Below, one piece after another: positions 21,780-34,200 of a stretch of 64,000 bases of DNA (the stretch's first letter is position 1; each line of letters begins with the position of its first letter). The translations under genes were made by a program, and so were the position numbers. A model generated the notes under the pieces. It ran no database searches. It was not told the DNA's origin and saw only the letters and a program-made list of their open reading frames with translations. Origin of the DNA: Musa acuminata AAA Group (lineage: Eukaryota; Streptophyta; Magnoliopsida; Zingiberales; Musaceae). The stretch lies in contig NC_088345.1 of NCBI RefSeq assembly GCF_036884655.1, forward strand, positions 32,214,501 through 32,278,500, given 5' to 3'.

Positions 21780-23142
21780 TAACAATCCATGAATTTTAGG
21801 AATTTGATCTTCAAGTCATCATAATTCTCCCAAGTGGCATATTCTACTGGTAGGTTCGCCCACTATATTAGCACTTCAGTAGTGGGTCGTCGTCGTCGAG
21901 TCACAATCCGTCGATCAATAATGACACTCGGTTGGGTCTGGAGTTCTCCTTGGGTAGTCATATTTGGTAGATGGTTTTGGGCTCCCTCGTTTTGTCCCAT
22001 CTTAAGCTTTAAACATGACACATGGAAGACTGGATGGATTCAGGAGCTAGCGGGTAAGTCCAATCTGTATGCTACTACTCCGATGTGCTCCAAAATTTAG
22101 TAGGGTCCATAGAACCAAGGTGAAAGCTTCATAGATGCTCTAGTCTGGATTGATGTTTGCTTGTATGGCTGGAGCCGTAGGAAGACCCAATCTCCTACTA
22201 AAAATTCTCTTTCGCCTTTGTGTTGATCATATTCTTGTTTCATCCTTGCTTGAGCTATAGTGAGATTATCTTTTAGCAACTTCAGCATTTTATCTCTGTC
22301 CTGTAGTTCCCTGTCTACTTGTTCTACTTTAGAGGTGTCCAACACATATTTTGGGATCACAAGGGGAGGTCGACCATATATAGCCTCATAGGGAGTATAT
22401 TTTATGGATGAATGATAAGTTGTATTATACCACCACTCAGTCCAGGGAAGCCACTTTGTCCACTCTTTTGGCTGGTCACTGGTGAAGCATATAAGGTATG
22501 TCTCCAAGCACCTGTTCACCAATTTAGTCTGGCCTTCGCTTTATAGGTGATATGTCATACTCATTTTCAATTTAGTGCCCTGCACCTGGAATAACTTTAT
22601 CCAAAATCTGCTCGTGAAGACCCTATCATGATAAGTTACAATAGATCTTGGCATCCCATGCAATTTTACAATATTCTCCACAAAGATTCAAGTAATGCAA
22701 GAAGCAGTATAGGGATTATGGACATCGCAAAAGTGAGCATACTTTGTAAGGCGATCAACCACGATAAGAATGTACCTTTTCTTTGTGATGAGGGAAGCAC
22801 TTCGATGAAGTCCATTGATATATTAGTCCATATTGAGTCCAAGATGGGTAGAGGTTGCAGCTTTCCGGGACTTGCCACTGTCTCGCCTTTATGTCATTGA
22901 CATATATCACATTGTGCCACAAATTTAGCAATAATATTTTTCATTCCTACCCAATAAAAATTTTGCTTAATTCTCTTATAGGTTCTAAGAAACCCGGAGT
23001 GCCCGGCTGTAGGTGTGGAATGCATCTCTTGAAGGATGGTGTTTATGCAAGTAGAATTTGGCACAAGAACAATGCGTCCTTTATAGCGCAATTCTTTTGA
23101 GTCCCAACTGTAATGAGCCACAGAGCTTGGTGCTTCCTCCAA
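21780..23142 (-). pseudogene. Integrase and chromodomain remnant of B
   Basis: Integrase zinc finger HSGFLRTYKRIKQNFYW, CDICQ, then WTNISMDFIEVLP, core pieces, and the C-terminal part VNRCLETYLICFTSDQPKEW, WWYNTTYHSS, YGRPPLVIPKYVLDTSKVEQ. The last ~300 bp (22090-21780) are a chromodomain with frameshifts. Stops and a frame change fall near 22500-22880. Confidence 0.8.
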
Positions 23143-24650
23143 TTTTTTTATGATCTTACTATTTTCTAGATCTTCCTACCATTCCATCTTAATATCCTCA
23201 AGGAAGTCATTGGTCGAAAGTGAAATGGTCAAAAATTCAACTTGCTCGGGTAGCCGCAAAAGAGCATTTGAAACAACATTCTCTTTCCCCTTTTTGTAAG
23301 TTATTTCATAATCATATCCAAAAAGCTTTGTTACCCATTTTTGCAACTCGGGGGAAGATATCTTCTGCTTTAAGAAATATTTTAGGCTTTTATGGTCAGT
23401 CTTGATTTGAAAGTGTCACCCAATCAAGTACGATCTCCATTTGGTCACAGCATGCACAATCGCAAGTATCTCCTTATCGTAAATAGTCATTTTGAGATGG
23501 GAAGGAGATAATGCCTTACTAGTATAAGTGAGGGGGCAGCCATCTTGCATTAGTACAACACCAATTCCGACTCCAGAGGCATCGGCTTTAATAACAAAAG
23601 TTTTACCGAAATCAGGTAGCGCTAGTATGGGCGTTGTCGTCATTATGGTTTTAAGTTCGTCGAAGGCGGTGGTGGCTTTGTCTGACCATTAGAAAGCATC
23701 TTTTTTCAGCAAGAAAGTAAGGGGTTCACTGATCTTTCCATAGTTTTTCACAAACTTACAGTAGTAGCCTGTTAAACCGAGAAAGCCGCGTAGCGATTTT
23801 ATTTTCCTTGGGGTCGACCAGTTTTTCATTACTTTAATTTTGGAGTGGTCTACCACCACACCTTCCTCTGATATGATATGCCCAAGATATTCTACCTTCT
23901 ATTGAAGAAAGCTGCACTTCGATTTTTTGACAAAAAGAATATGTTCTCGCAAAATTATCAAAACAAGTCGTAAGTGCTAAAAATGACTTTCAAGAGAAAA
24001 GCTGTAAATAAGGATATCGTCGAAGAAAACCAGCACAAACTTATGAAGATAATTTTGGAAAATATCATTCATAAGGCTCTAGAAGATGGAGGGAGAATTG
24101 GTGAGACCAAAGGGCATTACTAAAAATTCGTAGTGGTCGTTGTGTGTTCGAAAGATGGTTTTCGGTATGTCTTCTTCGTACACTCGTATTTGATGATACC
24201 TGGATCAAAGGTCCAGCTTTATGAAGACTCATGCTCCCTTTAATTCATTATGTAATTTATCTACTACTAGAATAGGGTATTTGTCCTTAACGGTTATGCT
24301 ATTGAGAGCTCGGTAATCAATGCACATTCGTCATGTTCCATCCTTCTTTCGTACGAGGAGCACCGATGAAGAGTAGGGGCTGCAACTTGGCCAAATAACT
24401 CCTGTTTCAAGCATCTATTTTACAATCCTTTCTACTTCATCCTTTTGGAGATGTGGATACCGATATGAGAGAGTATTTACTAGAGGTTTGCCCAAAAGAA
24501 TCGGTATATAATGATCATGCCAACGGGTAGAAGGTAGGTTGCGCGGTTCGTCAAATATATCTGAAAATTTAGCAAGTAAAGGAAGTAGGTTTGGATCTTC
24601 AAATTTTATTGGCTCTCCCTTAGTTTGCTGCTCAAGTTATACCAAAAACC
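23143..24650 (-). pseudogene. RT and RNase H of B
   Basis: RNase H is open at 23643-23416 (LPDFGKTFVIKADASGVGIG, then VVLMQDG, YTSKALSPSH, YDKEILAIVHA). The RT lies upstream with many stops; its active site still reads FFDDILIYS (about 24035-24009), unlike the mutated site of C. Confidence 0.75.
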
Positions 24651-26671
24651 CGCTGCATGCTTTGTGTAAAACCTTCTTCATTCGTTGTGTGTAAATCATC
24701 GTTATGTCACCCCCACGTTTCCTGTGCAGTATCACTTGTTTCCCCTTACTGTAAAATTTCATAATTAGTTTCACAAAGTTTCAGGAAACATCATCTAATG
24801 TCATCATCCATTCGATGTTGAGCACAGCCTCATAATCATCAAGAGGGTGGAGGAAGAAATCTACAATTATTTCTTGGTCCTATAGCAAAAGTTTCACCCG
24901 TGGTCACCTATGATCACACTTCAAAATTCATCCATCGGCGACCTTAACGTCAAACCTACTACAATTATCGATAGGTAAGGCCATCCGGACAGTAACCTTG
25001 CTCTTCATAAAATTATTAGTACTCCCAGTGCCAATAAGAACGGTGATAGGTTGTTGCTTCATAAGCCCTCCCACTTTCATCATTTGCGGGTTTGCGTAAC
25101 CGGCAAGGGCATGTATCTTAATATCAACCGGCTACTGTTCTTCATCCATGACCTCTTCCTCATGCTCATGGACCTCCTCCTCCATGTCTTCAAGAGGTTC
25201 AATTTGTAGGAGGCGACCCCTTTTACAGCGATGATCGTGGTTCCACGGCTCGTCACAATGCCAACAAAGACCCTTTGCTGATCGGTCATGTAGTTCTTCT
25301 CTTGCCAACTTTTTTGGTAGTGAAGGATGGTTGGGAGCAGAAGAAGGTTTATATGCTATAGGCCTAGGAGAGGTTCTTATCCTTCAAGCATCTTGGATGA
25401 GTCGTTCTTCTTGTATTCGGGTGAAAGAAATCACAGTTGTCATGGTACAGGGCTACCGCGCCTTAACCTCCCCTTTTATCTCTGGCTTAAGTCCTTCGAT
25501 GAATGTTCCTAATAATTGACGGTTAGTCCAATCACAAGCAAGGTAGGATAACTTCTCAAACTTGGTTTGGTGCTCTTGAATTGTAGAGGTTTGTCGAATA
25601 TTTATGAGTTGGCCATCGATATTTTCATACTCCGTAGGTTTGAAATGATTCAACAGTGTGTTCTTAAATTGATTCCACATTGGAGCCCCATGATTGTATT
25701 CCAGCCAATTGTACCATTGAATAGCATTTCCTTCAAGGTGGATGATAGCAATTTCCACCATAGCATTATCTGATGTTCGATAGTAGCGAAAGTAACATTC
25801 GACGTGCGAAATCCACCCCGCCGGGTCTCGTTCTTCCCATCACGGGAAGTCTACCCTCATGCGTGGCTGAAGCATGTCCAGGGCTGTCTCTCCTTCTCTG
25901 GAGGCATCTCTAAACTCTCTCTTTATTGAAATTTGGTAGGACTCGGCGGTTGTCTAATTCTGAATTTTACAAACAAAGCGTGTAATTTGTCCTCCAAGCG
26001 CGATTCAAGCCGCGATTCAATCCGAGATTCAATCCGAGATTCCAATGCTTCAAATTTGGCATCAATTGAATCTTGAGAAGCTATAGAATATACCTATAGA
26101 TTAGAGATGTCCCTGTATTTTTTTGTTGATGGGTTAATGGCATGGGGTGGTGGAAGATTCGAAAAAATTTAGGATCACAGAAAGGTACTGTAGCAGGTTT
26201 TTACGTCTAAAGTGTAGCAGTTTGAACATAAAAGGTCAGTAGTTTATATTGAGAATTTTTTAACAGAACCAAATGGAAATATGCTGTTAGGAAGTGTCAA
26301 ATTTGTCGTAAAAATTTTGTAGAGATTTGGACAGAAAAAATGCAGTAGCAATATCAAACAAACTATGCAATGTGATTGGAATTCTGCAGTGCATCTTTCG
26401 TCGTAGAGATAAAAGCTTTGTGATGAAAAGTTTATGTAGCAATATAGGAACTTTTTTTTTTTAATTTTTGAATAAGGATAACTAAATTGTAGCAGCAGTA
26501 AGGTAGAAAACTAGAACCTATTGCAATTCACGGGGAGATCAAAGGATGATCCGAGGTGGTGGAGATAACGATGGAATTCGATGATGATCTTTTAAGTAGT
26601 TGTGGGAATTGCTTTTGGCAGTTGTCGAGGGCTGATGGATGGCTATGGAAGGATAGTGAGACACCAAGAAT
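24651..26671 (-). pseudogene. gag and protease of B with leader
   Basis: gag fragment 25761-25453: MVEIAIIHLEGNAIQWYNWL, RQTSTIQEHQTKFEKLS, LLGTFIEGLKPEIKGEVKAR. A zinc-knuckle and acidic hinge region lie near 25290-25080. Protease near 25055-24990 reads IGTGSTNNF, so the active-site DTG is GTG. The stretch 26100-26671 is untranslated leader. Confidence 0.7.
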
Positions 26672-26688
26672 GCTGCTCTGATACCAAG
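26672..26688 (-). other. Primer binding site of B
   Basis: Minus strand CTTGGTATCAGAGCAGC directly after the LTR end TTCTATCA: initiator Met-tRNA complement. Confidence 0.8.
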
Positions 26689-26994
26689 TGATAGAACCCT
26701 AGCAGATTCTAAGCTCGGGGTTTATCTCTTTAGGGGATCGGCCTCCTTGGAACTTTATAAGAGGTTCCTTCCTCCAGGTTTCTGCTTAAAGGCTGCTAAA
26801 AAGATTTATCTATTCCTTGAGAAAAGAGGATGAATACATTACTATTTATATGGCTTCTAAACCCCAACTCCTAATAGGACTCCTACTTCTAACCAATCCC
26901 TAATAGGACTCCTACTCTAAGAAGCAACCTCCAAACTAAACACAACCTTAGCCGGCATCTTCACATCTTTAATAGGGGTCAGCTAGGTTGGTTT

Positions 26995-28879
26995 TGTTGA
27001 ATCTCGGATTTTGATGATGAAGTCAATTGTCATTTGTTATCTAATCTATGTGTTGAGATAAGTGTGCAGGATTAACTACGATGAGAGTAAGACAAGCAGC
27101 AGGTGTTGCGCCGGAGTCAAGATCATGATCATGTTGGGAGTTCGAGAGTTCGACGGAAGTTCGGACGGTCGTCGGAGGTTCAGCGAGAACAGATCCGAGA
27201 AGTCCAGAAGCTTGCCAAGCGAAGCTCGTCGGAACTCGCCAAGTGGATCGTCGCAAAGTCCAGGAGTATGCCGGATGTCCGCAGAAGGATCACCGAGGGA
27301 TTATCGGATGATCGACGGAAGTTCGCCGGAAGAAGCGATTGACGCATCGGAGCATAGCTGCAGAAGTTGTCTTAGAGTCAATCGTAGTTAGCACGATGAT
27401 TAAGCTTGAAAATGGGAGGTGATCCCATTAGCTTAATCTTGGGGCAATTGGGCCCCTGAAAAGATTCAAATTGGGCCGAATGGAGCGAACCATTCGGACC
27501 CTGATTGCACCAGGCGGTGCAACCGCCTAGGCCAAGAGGTGCAACCGCCCAGGCCATGTCTCCCAGCGAGACTGGGCGGTGCAACCGCCCCAGCCAAGAG
27601 GTGCAACCGCCCAGGGCTCAGTCTCCAAGCGAGACTGGGCGGTGCAACCTCCTCTGTCAAGAGGTAGCACCGCCAGAGCTCAAGTTTCGAGCTCTGGCAG
27701 AGAGGTGCATCAGCCTGAGCTCAGTTTCGAGCTCTGCCAGGTGATGCAACCACCGAGCTCGGTCTTCGAGCTCTACCAGGCGGTGCAACCACCGAGCTCA
27801 GTCTTCGAGCTCTGGCAGAGAGGTGCAATCGCCTGAGCTCAGTCTTCGAGCTCTGCTAGGCGGTGCCACCTCTCCAGTCAAGAGGTGCAACCGCCTGATC
27901 CCGGAATTCCGGGATTTGATCGTTTTGAGCTCCAAATTTGAATTGGGTTGGGGCCTATAAATACCCCACCCATTCAACACTGAAAAGATACAGATCCACA
28001 CCGAATTATTGATCTTTTCAGTGATTCTAAGAGCTCAAATTTGTGTAAAGTCCTAAAGTTCTCCTCCTTCTGTTCTTCAAGTCTTGAGTTGTAAAGAGAG
28101 GAGAGAAAGGATCTGTAAAGGTTGTCTCCTGAGCCTGTCAAAAGGAGAGAAACTGTAAAAGGGCAGTTAGCCTTCGCCCATTGAAGGAAGGCAGCTAGTT
28201 GACGTCGGTGACCTCGTCGGAGGAGGAAGCCAAAAGTGGAGTAGGTCAAGACTGACCGAACCACTCTAAATCTCTGGTTTGCTTTTACCTTGAGCACTTT
28301 ATCATTACTGCAAACCTCCTACATTGCTACTGCCCTCTGCGCCTTTACGAAAGAGTTCCTAAGCTCTGATCTTTCAGAATCTGCATTCAAACGTAAATCT
28401 TGTTTTCGTACGATATTCACACTACAGTTTTCGCTTACATTCGGATTCCATTTATAACTGCAAATTGCTTTCTACGTAAAACGCTTTTCAAGGTTCAAAA
28501 CTGCTTTTAGACGCAAAACTACATTTAGACGTAAAATTACGTTTAGACGTAAAACTGCGTTTAGACGCAAAACTGCGTTTAGACGTAAAACTGCGTTTAG
28601 ACGTAAAACTGCGTTTAGACGTAAAACTGCGTTTAGACGCAAAACTGCGTTTAGATGTAAAACTGCGTTTAGACGTAAAACTGCGTTTAGACGTAAAACT
28701 ACGTTTGAACGCAAACTGTGTTTAGACGCAAAACTGCGCTTAGACGCAAACTGCACTGTGATTCTGCTTTTATATCGAAATCGGTTTTTATCGGACGAAC
28801 GCAGCTTTCTTTTTTAAATCGCTGTAAAATTTCCGCTGCACTAATTCACCCCCCCCTCTTAGTGCTCTCGATCCTAACA
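26995..28879 (+). repeat. SIRE-like solo LTR inside B (1885 bp)
   Basis: TGTTGAATCTCGGATTTTG...CTCTCGATCCTAACA, flanked by GGTTT (26990-26994) and AGTTT (28880-28884), a target duplication with one change. It has the GGCGGTGCAACCGCC palindromes (27510-27900), a TATAAATA box near 27956, the 18-bp array at 28481-28755 and an 8-nt C run. Long open frames here only reflect the repeats. Confidence 0.85.
28481..28755 (+). repeat. 18-bp tandem array in the solo LTR
   Basis: About 14 copies of TTTAGACGTAAAACTGCG, the most regular array in the window. Because 18 is a multiple of three, the minus strand is open as a repeated LRLNAV peptide. Confidence 0.85.
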
Positions 28880-28948
28880 AGTTTTATATGAATACCTCTT
28901 TAAATGAAACTCAATTAGGACTCTCCTAGCTAGAGTCCTAACATACTA

Positions 28949-29717
28949 CCCAAACACAATCTTCCAAACTATGTCAAGTGGTGGTACTACCCAAACACAG
29001 TCTGCAAGCGGTGGTACCGCCTAGACAGAGTCTTTCAGACTATGTTAGGTGGTGGTACCATTAGACTAGGTGGTTATTTCACCTAGTGTCAGTGTGTCAG
29101 GCAGTGATACCGCTAGACTGGGCGGTGGTACCACCCAGTGTCAAAATTGATAAGCGATGGTACTACTAGTACCTCGAAATCCCAGGGATTCAAATTTTTG
29201 GCTCCAAATTTTAATTCATTTGGGGCCTATAAAAACCCCACTCATCCTTACTTAGTTAACACAAAAACTAAGAACAAAAATTAGGGAAAATACTATTGTA
29301 ATATTGTGAGAATTCCCCTCCTCTAGCTCTAATTATTTATTTCAGTTTAAGATAGGGGTGAGTGAATTGTAAAGGTTATCTCATAAACCTGTGAAAATGA
29401 GAAAATAGATATACAAGGGTAGTTGGTCTTCAACCATTGAAAGAAGACTGTTAGTGGATGTCGGTGGCCTCGAGTAAAGAGGAATCAGGAGTGGATGTAG
29501 GTCATGACGATCAAACCACTATAAATCTAGTTTGCATTTACTTGAAGCTCTTCATTTTTATTGCAAACTGACTTTTTACTTTCACTACGCTTACGAATGT
29601 GTTTTCAAGTTAACATCTTTCCAATATCGGTTTTTATCGAATAAGAATTTCCAAATTGACGTAATTTTATATAAGCACTAATTCACCTGCCCTCTTAGTA
29701 CCGACTTAATCCTAACA
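28949..29717 (+). repeat. Second part of the 5' LTR of D
   Basis: Contains GGTGGTACCACC-type palindromes, a GGGGCCTATAAAAACCCC box near 29222, and ends CCGACTTAATCCTAACA. Matches 40046-40716. Confidence 0.8.
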
Positions 29718-29719
29718 AT

Positions 29720-29733
29720 TGGTATCAAAGCCA
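29720..29733 (+). other. Primer binding site of D
   Basis: TGGTATCAAAGCCA two bases after the LTR; initiator Met-tRNA complement with one change. Confidence 0.75.
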
Positions 29734-29766
29734 CGTTTCTCTCCATTGGATTAACACCCAAGAGAG

Positions 29767-31277
29767 ATGGCTTTTTTCAGGTTTCAAGAGGGTCTTTCTA
29801 TCACTCGTCCTCCTATGTTCAATGAGACGGACTATACGTATTGGAGAACACGAATGAGAGTTTTCTTGCTTTCTTTAAACTTTAATTTATGGAATATTAT
29901 CGAATATGATTTTTAATAACCCTCTAAACCTATGAATGAATGAAATGATTTTAAGATAAAATCATTTTAGTTAAATGAAAAAGTTATGAATGCTTTACTT
30001 TATGTTTTGGATAAAAATAAGTTTAATCATATTTTGTCTTGTGAAACTGCACATGACATTTGGCACACTCTTGAAATCATACATAAAGGCACAAGTAGAG
30101 TTAAAGAATCAAAAATTAATCTTTTGATGTATAGTTTTGAATTGTTTCGAATGGAACCAAGTGAAACCATTGGAGACATGTACACCCGTTTTATGAATGT
30201 CGTCAATGGTTTGAAAGCACTTGGTAAAAGTTTTTCTAATTTTGAACTTGTTAACAAAATACTAAGATCCCTTCCAAAAAGTTGGGATTCGAAAGTGACA
30301 ATAATATAAGAGACAAAGGACTTGAATAATTTCCTTCTTGAAGAACTTATTGGGTCTTTAATGACCTATGAAATGACTTGTATAGAACATGATGAACTTG
30401 AGAATAGCCTTCCAAAAAATAGGAAGGATTTGACACTTAGAACAAATGAAGACAACTTGAGCGAAAGCTCAAGTGATGATGACTTTGAACTCTTAACAAT
30501 AAAGCTTAAAAGGTACTTAAAACAAGAATCAAAAAATAAAAATGAACTTAAAAAGAAGAAGTTGTCAAAGAAGAAGAAAGCATCAAGGTAACTTGGGACG
30601 AAACGAGTGCTTCCGAAAACGAGGAGCAAACCGATGAAGATGAAGGGGTGAACTTCTCGTTGATGGCTCTCGACAACGAGGTAAATGACTCAACTAAAAT
30701 GTCTTTACCTTACAATGAATTATTTGATATATTCAATGATTTGTATGATGAATTTAAACTAGTTAGTAGAAAATATAGGTTATTAAAAAATGATCATGCT
30801 TCTCTTGCTAGTGAATTTGAAAATTTAAAAAATAAGCATGATAATTGCATATTAACTCATTGCACTAAATATAAAGAGTTAGACTTAGTTAAGAATGAAA
30901 ATATATTACTAAAAAAATATTAAAAAATTTTAAAATTGGTAGCAAATCATTAAACATGATTCTTGTCAATAAGGGTCATGTATATAAAAAAGTAGAAATT
31001 GGTTTTGTAAGTGGCAACACTCAACAAAAACTGACTTTATTTGTTAAAAGATCCACATTACATGTTTACCATGAAAATAAATATAATTTTTATGGTAGGT
31101 GTGGATACTTTACACAAATTTCCATTCAAGAAGTATGGCTTGCATAAATTAGTTTGGGTTCCTAAAGGAACCATAAATGATCTTATGTCAAAAATCAAGA
31201 TAGATAGATCCAATCATGAGGGACCCAAAGCTAAATGGGTACCTAGAACAAACCCACCCTTCTTGTGGACATCTTAA
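29767..31277 (+). pseudogene. gag of D
   Basis: ATG at 29767 (MAFFRFQEG). Copia UBN2-type gag: DYTYWRTRMRVFL, ETAHDIWHTLEIIHKGT, LLMYSFELFRMEPSETIGDM, FELVNKILRSLPKSWDSKV, LEELIGSLMTYEMTC. Then an acidic/serine and lysine-rich part, a coiled-coil-like segment (NDLYDEFKLVSRKYRLLKND, 30715-30920), a degraded knuckle (RCGYFTQ), and LVWVPKGT / GPKAKWVPR, typical of SIRE gag C-termini. Several stops. Nothing resembling protease, integrase or RT follows. Confidence 0.8.
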
Positions 31278-34200
31278 AAATTGAAAGCTAAAAGCAAAAG
31301 TTGATTTTTTTATTATGGATGCTCAAGGCCTATAACCTAAGATCCAACACACTTTACAAAGCTCACTACCAGAAACAAAATAATTTTGAAAATGCTTTAT
31401 GTTTAAATCATGCTTGATGATTTAATGATTTAATTATGCATGATGATTTGAAGTAATGATGATTTTTATGATTTATGGTTTATTGATCTTGATGATTTCA
31501 ATGATGAAATTTTCTCTTTCGGCTTTAAACGATGATGCATATTTTGATTTAGCATAAAAAACTTAGGCATGCTTATATGAAATCAAATCACTTAAATTGA
31601 AATAAAAAGGGGAGAATGTAATTTTTCATGAAAATATCTCTAAAGCTTTTCGAATTTTCAACAAGTGATTCCTAATGATGAATCTATTTTATGTTATCTC
31701 TTTAATTAATAAATTGATTTTGATGATTTGATAATTTCAATTTGAATGAGTTTTATCTATATCATGATCTTGAATTCTTGGAATTATAACTTGAGATTTT
31801 CTTTTATAAATCAGGATCTTTGACTCTTTATTCTCGTTTGATTCTTGGATTTTATTTAAGAAGAGATTTTCTATATGAATCATGAAATTTCTTATGTATG
31901 AATCAAGATATTTTACCATTCTATTCTCCTATGTTTCTTTTTGCTATTTACATAAGAACAGATTTATCAAAATGAATTAGGTCTTTTGGTATTCAAATGA
32001 TCTTTATTATTATATCTTTTATATCATGATTTATTTATGATACTCCCATGTATTAATAAATTGTATACCATATCATATTTGATTTAAATTTATTTTTGTC
32101 ATGATGTGAAAATTGATGTAAAGGGAAAAGAATTACAAAATTGTATTCTTCCATTTTTTTTTTTTACAATGACAAAGGGAGAGATAAAATTGCTAGCTTG
32201 CATGTTCTAAAATAATGAAAAACTTGTTAGCTTATACATTTCAAGGAGAACTTGCTAGCTTACATATTTCAAGGAGAAGAATTTGCAAACTTGCACATCT
32301 CAAGGAAGCAAACATGCAAACTTGTACATCTCAAGAAGAAAAATTTATAAACTTGCACAACTCATAATTGTTGCTAGCTTGTATGCTGTAAAACTTATAT
32401 ATCTCAAAAACTTACTAGATGTGTTGAATCTCATATTTTGATGATGAAACTACTTGATATATGTTTATGATTTAATCTGCGTTTTGAGTGACGCAGGATG
32501 CTTCGATTAGGATGAGACAATTAAAGCAGGAAAATCATGTTGTGCCGAAGGAACATGTCAGAAGATTGGACGTCGGGCCGGTGGATCGGTCGACGCATCG
32601 ACAGAAGGCTTCGGGCCATGGACTCGGGCATCGGGCCAAAAAGAGAGGGTATTGTGCCAAGGATATCGGAGTTGCAGAGTCAACTGGCCGATTGGGAAAT
32701 AGGCTGCAGGAGAGGACGATGCGCCGAAGAATCGGACGAAGCGTCGAGGGACCAATGACATGCCGGACAACTTGGTTAATTGCTTAGGATTAATTGTCTC
32801 GATCGAAGTTATGTTTTAATTGTGCATGATTAACTATGATAACGATGAAGACATAAAGTGAAACAAAGTGTTGGAGTCAAGTGCGAAGGATTTGTTGCGA
32901 GTTCGAGAGTTCGACGAAAGTCTGAAGGTTCATCGGGAATGCTACCGGAACTAGCCGAGAATGAGTTGGGAGCTTGCCAAAGGGTTTTTCGGAAGCTCAC
33001 CGGAAGGTTCGTTGGAAGTTCACGGAGCTCGCCGAGAAAGATCGGAGCTTGCCGAAGAAGCTCGTTGGAACTCGCTAAGATCAAATCGTGAAGTCTAGGA
33101 GCTTACCGGGAGTCCGCAGAATGGTTTCCGAGAGTTCATCGGAAGACCGCCGGAAGTTTGCCGGAAGCTCGCCAGAAGAAGTCTTGACTTGCGGACTTTG
33201 TAATAGCTTAGAAAATGTCTTTAAATTCATAGTTAGGACGTTAATTAGGGTTAGGATTAGGTGTTAATCCTATAACCCAAGTAGGGGCCAATTAGGCCCA
33301 AGTTCGGACTGGTTTGGACCAAGTTTGGAGCCAAACCAAGTGAGCTGAAATAGTGAAAGAGGTGGCACCGCCAGGGTTGGAGGTGGCACCGCCCAGGAGA
33401 GGATCTCCCAGCGAAGCTGGGCGGTGCAACCGCCCCAAGCAGGAGGTGGCACCGCCTGGGCTCAGTCTCCGAGCGAGACTGGGCGGTGCAACCTCCCCTG
33501 ACAGAGGTAGCACAGCCTGAGCTCGGTCTTCGAGCTCTGGCAAGAGAGGTGCAACCGCCTCAGTCAGGAGGTGGCACCGCCTGGGGCTCAGTCACCGAGC
33601 CAGACTCAAGCGGTGCAATCGCCCCTGACAGAGAGGTGCAACCGCTTGGGCTCAGTCTCCGAGCTCTGCCAGGCGGTGCAACCTCTCCAGTCAGGAGGTG
33701 CAACCGCCTGATCCTGGAATTCCGGGATTTGATCGTTTTGAGCTCCAAATTTGAACTGGGTTGGGGCCTATAAATACCCCACCCATTCAGCACAGAAAGA
33801 GCAAGAGACCTACACCGAAATCTTGATCTTCTCTGTGATTCTTGAGCTCAAAATTGTTGAAAAGCCTTTAAGTTCTCCTCCTTCTGTTCTTCAAAGTCTT
33901 GAGTTGTAAAGAGAGGAGAGAAAGGTTCTGTAAGGGTTGTCTCCTGATCCCGTCAAAAGGAGTGAAACTGTAAAGGGGCAGTTGGCCTTCGCCTATTGAA
34001 GGAAGGCCTCTAGTTGACGTCGGTGACCTCGTCGGTGGAGGAAGCCAAAAGTGGAGTAGGTCAAGACTGACCGAACCACTCTAAATCTCTAGTTTGCTTT
34101 TACTTTGAGCACTTTATCATTACTGCAAACCTCCTACATAGCTACTGCCCTCTACGCTTTTACGAACAAGTCTCTAAGTTCTGATCTTTTCGAATCTACA

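Larger units (their letters stand above)
21367..28943 (-). mobile_element. Element B: complete but decayed Ty3/gypsy chromovirus
   Basis: Order on the minus strand: 5' LTR (28943-26689, containing a 1885-bp SIRE solo LTR), primer site, gag, protease, RT, RNase H, integrase, chromodomain remnant, polypurine tract, 3' LTR (21743-21367). Flanked by TACCA (21362-21366) and TACTA (28944-28948). Same family as C. Its two LTRs differ at roughly one position in ten by eye, so it is much older than C. It sits in D's 5' LTR. Confidence 0.85.
26689..28943 (-). repeat. 5' LTR of B, interrupted by a solo LTR
   Basis: LTR pieces 26689-26994 and 28880-28943 match 21367-21743. The interruption is the plus-strand SIRE LTR at 26995-28879. 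Confidence 0.85.

Noticed and set aside
28472..28756. A 94-codon open frame with repeated LRLNAV peptide (minus strand)
   Set aside because: It is the 18-bp LTR array read in a frame without stops; the period is a multiple of three, and there is no non-repeat protein content.
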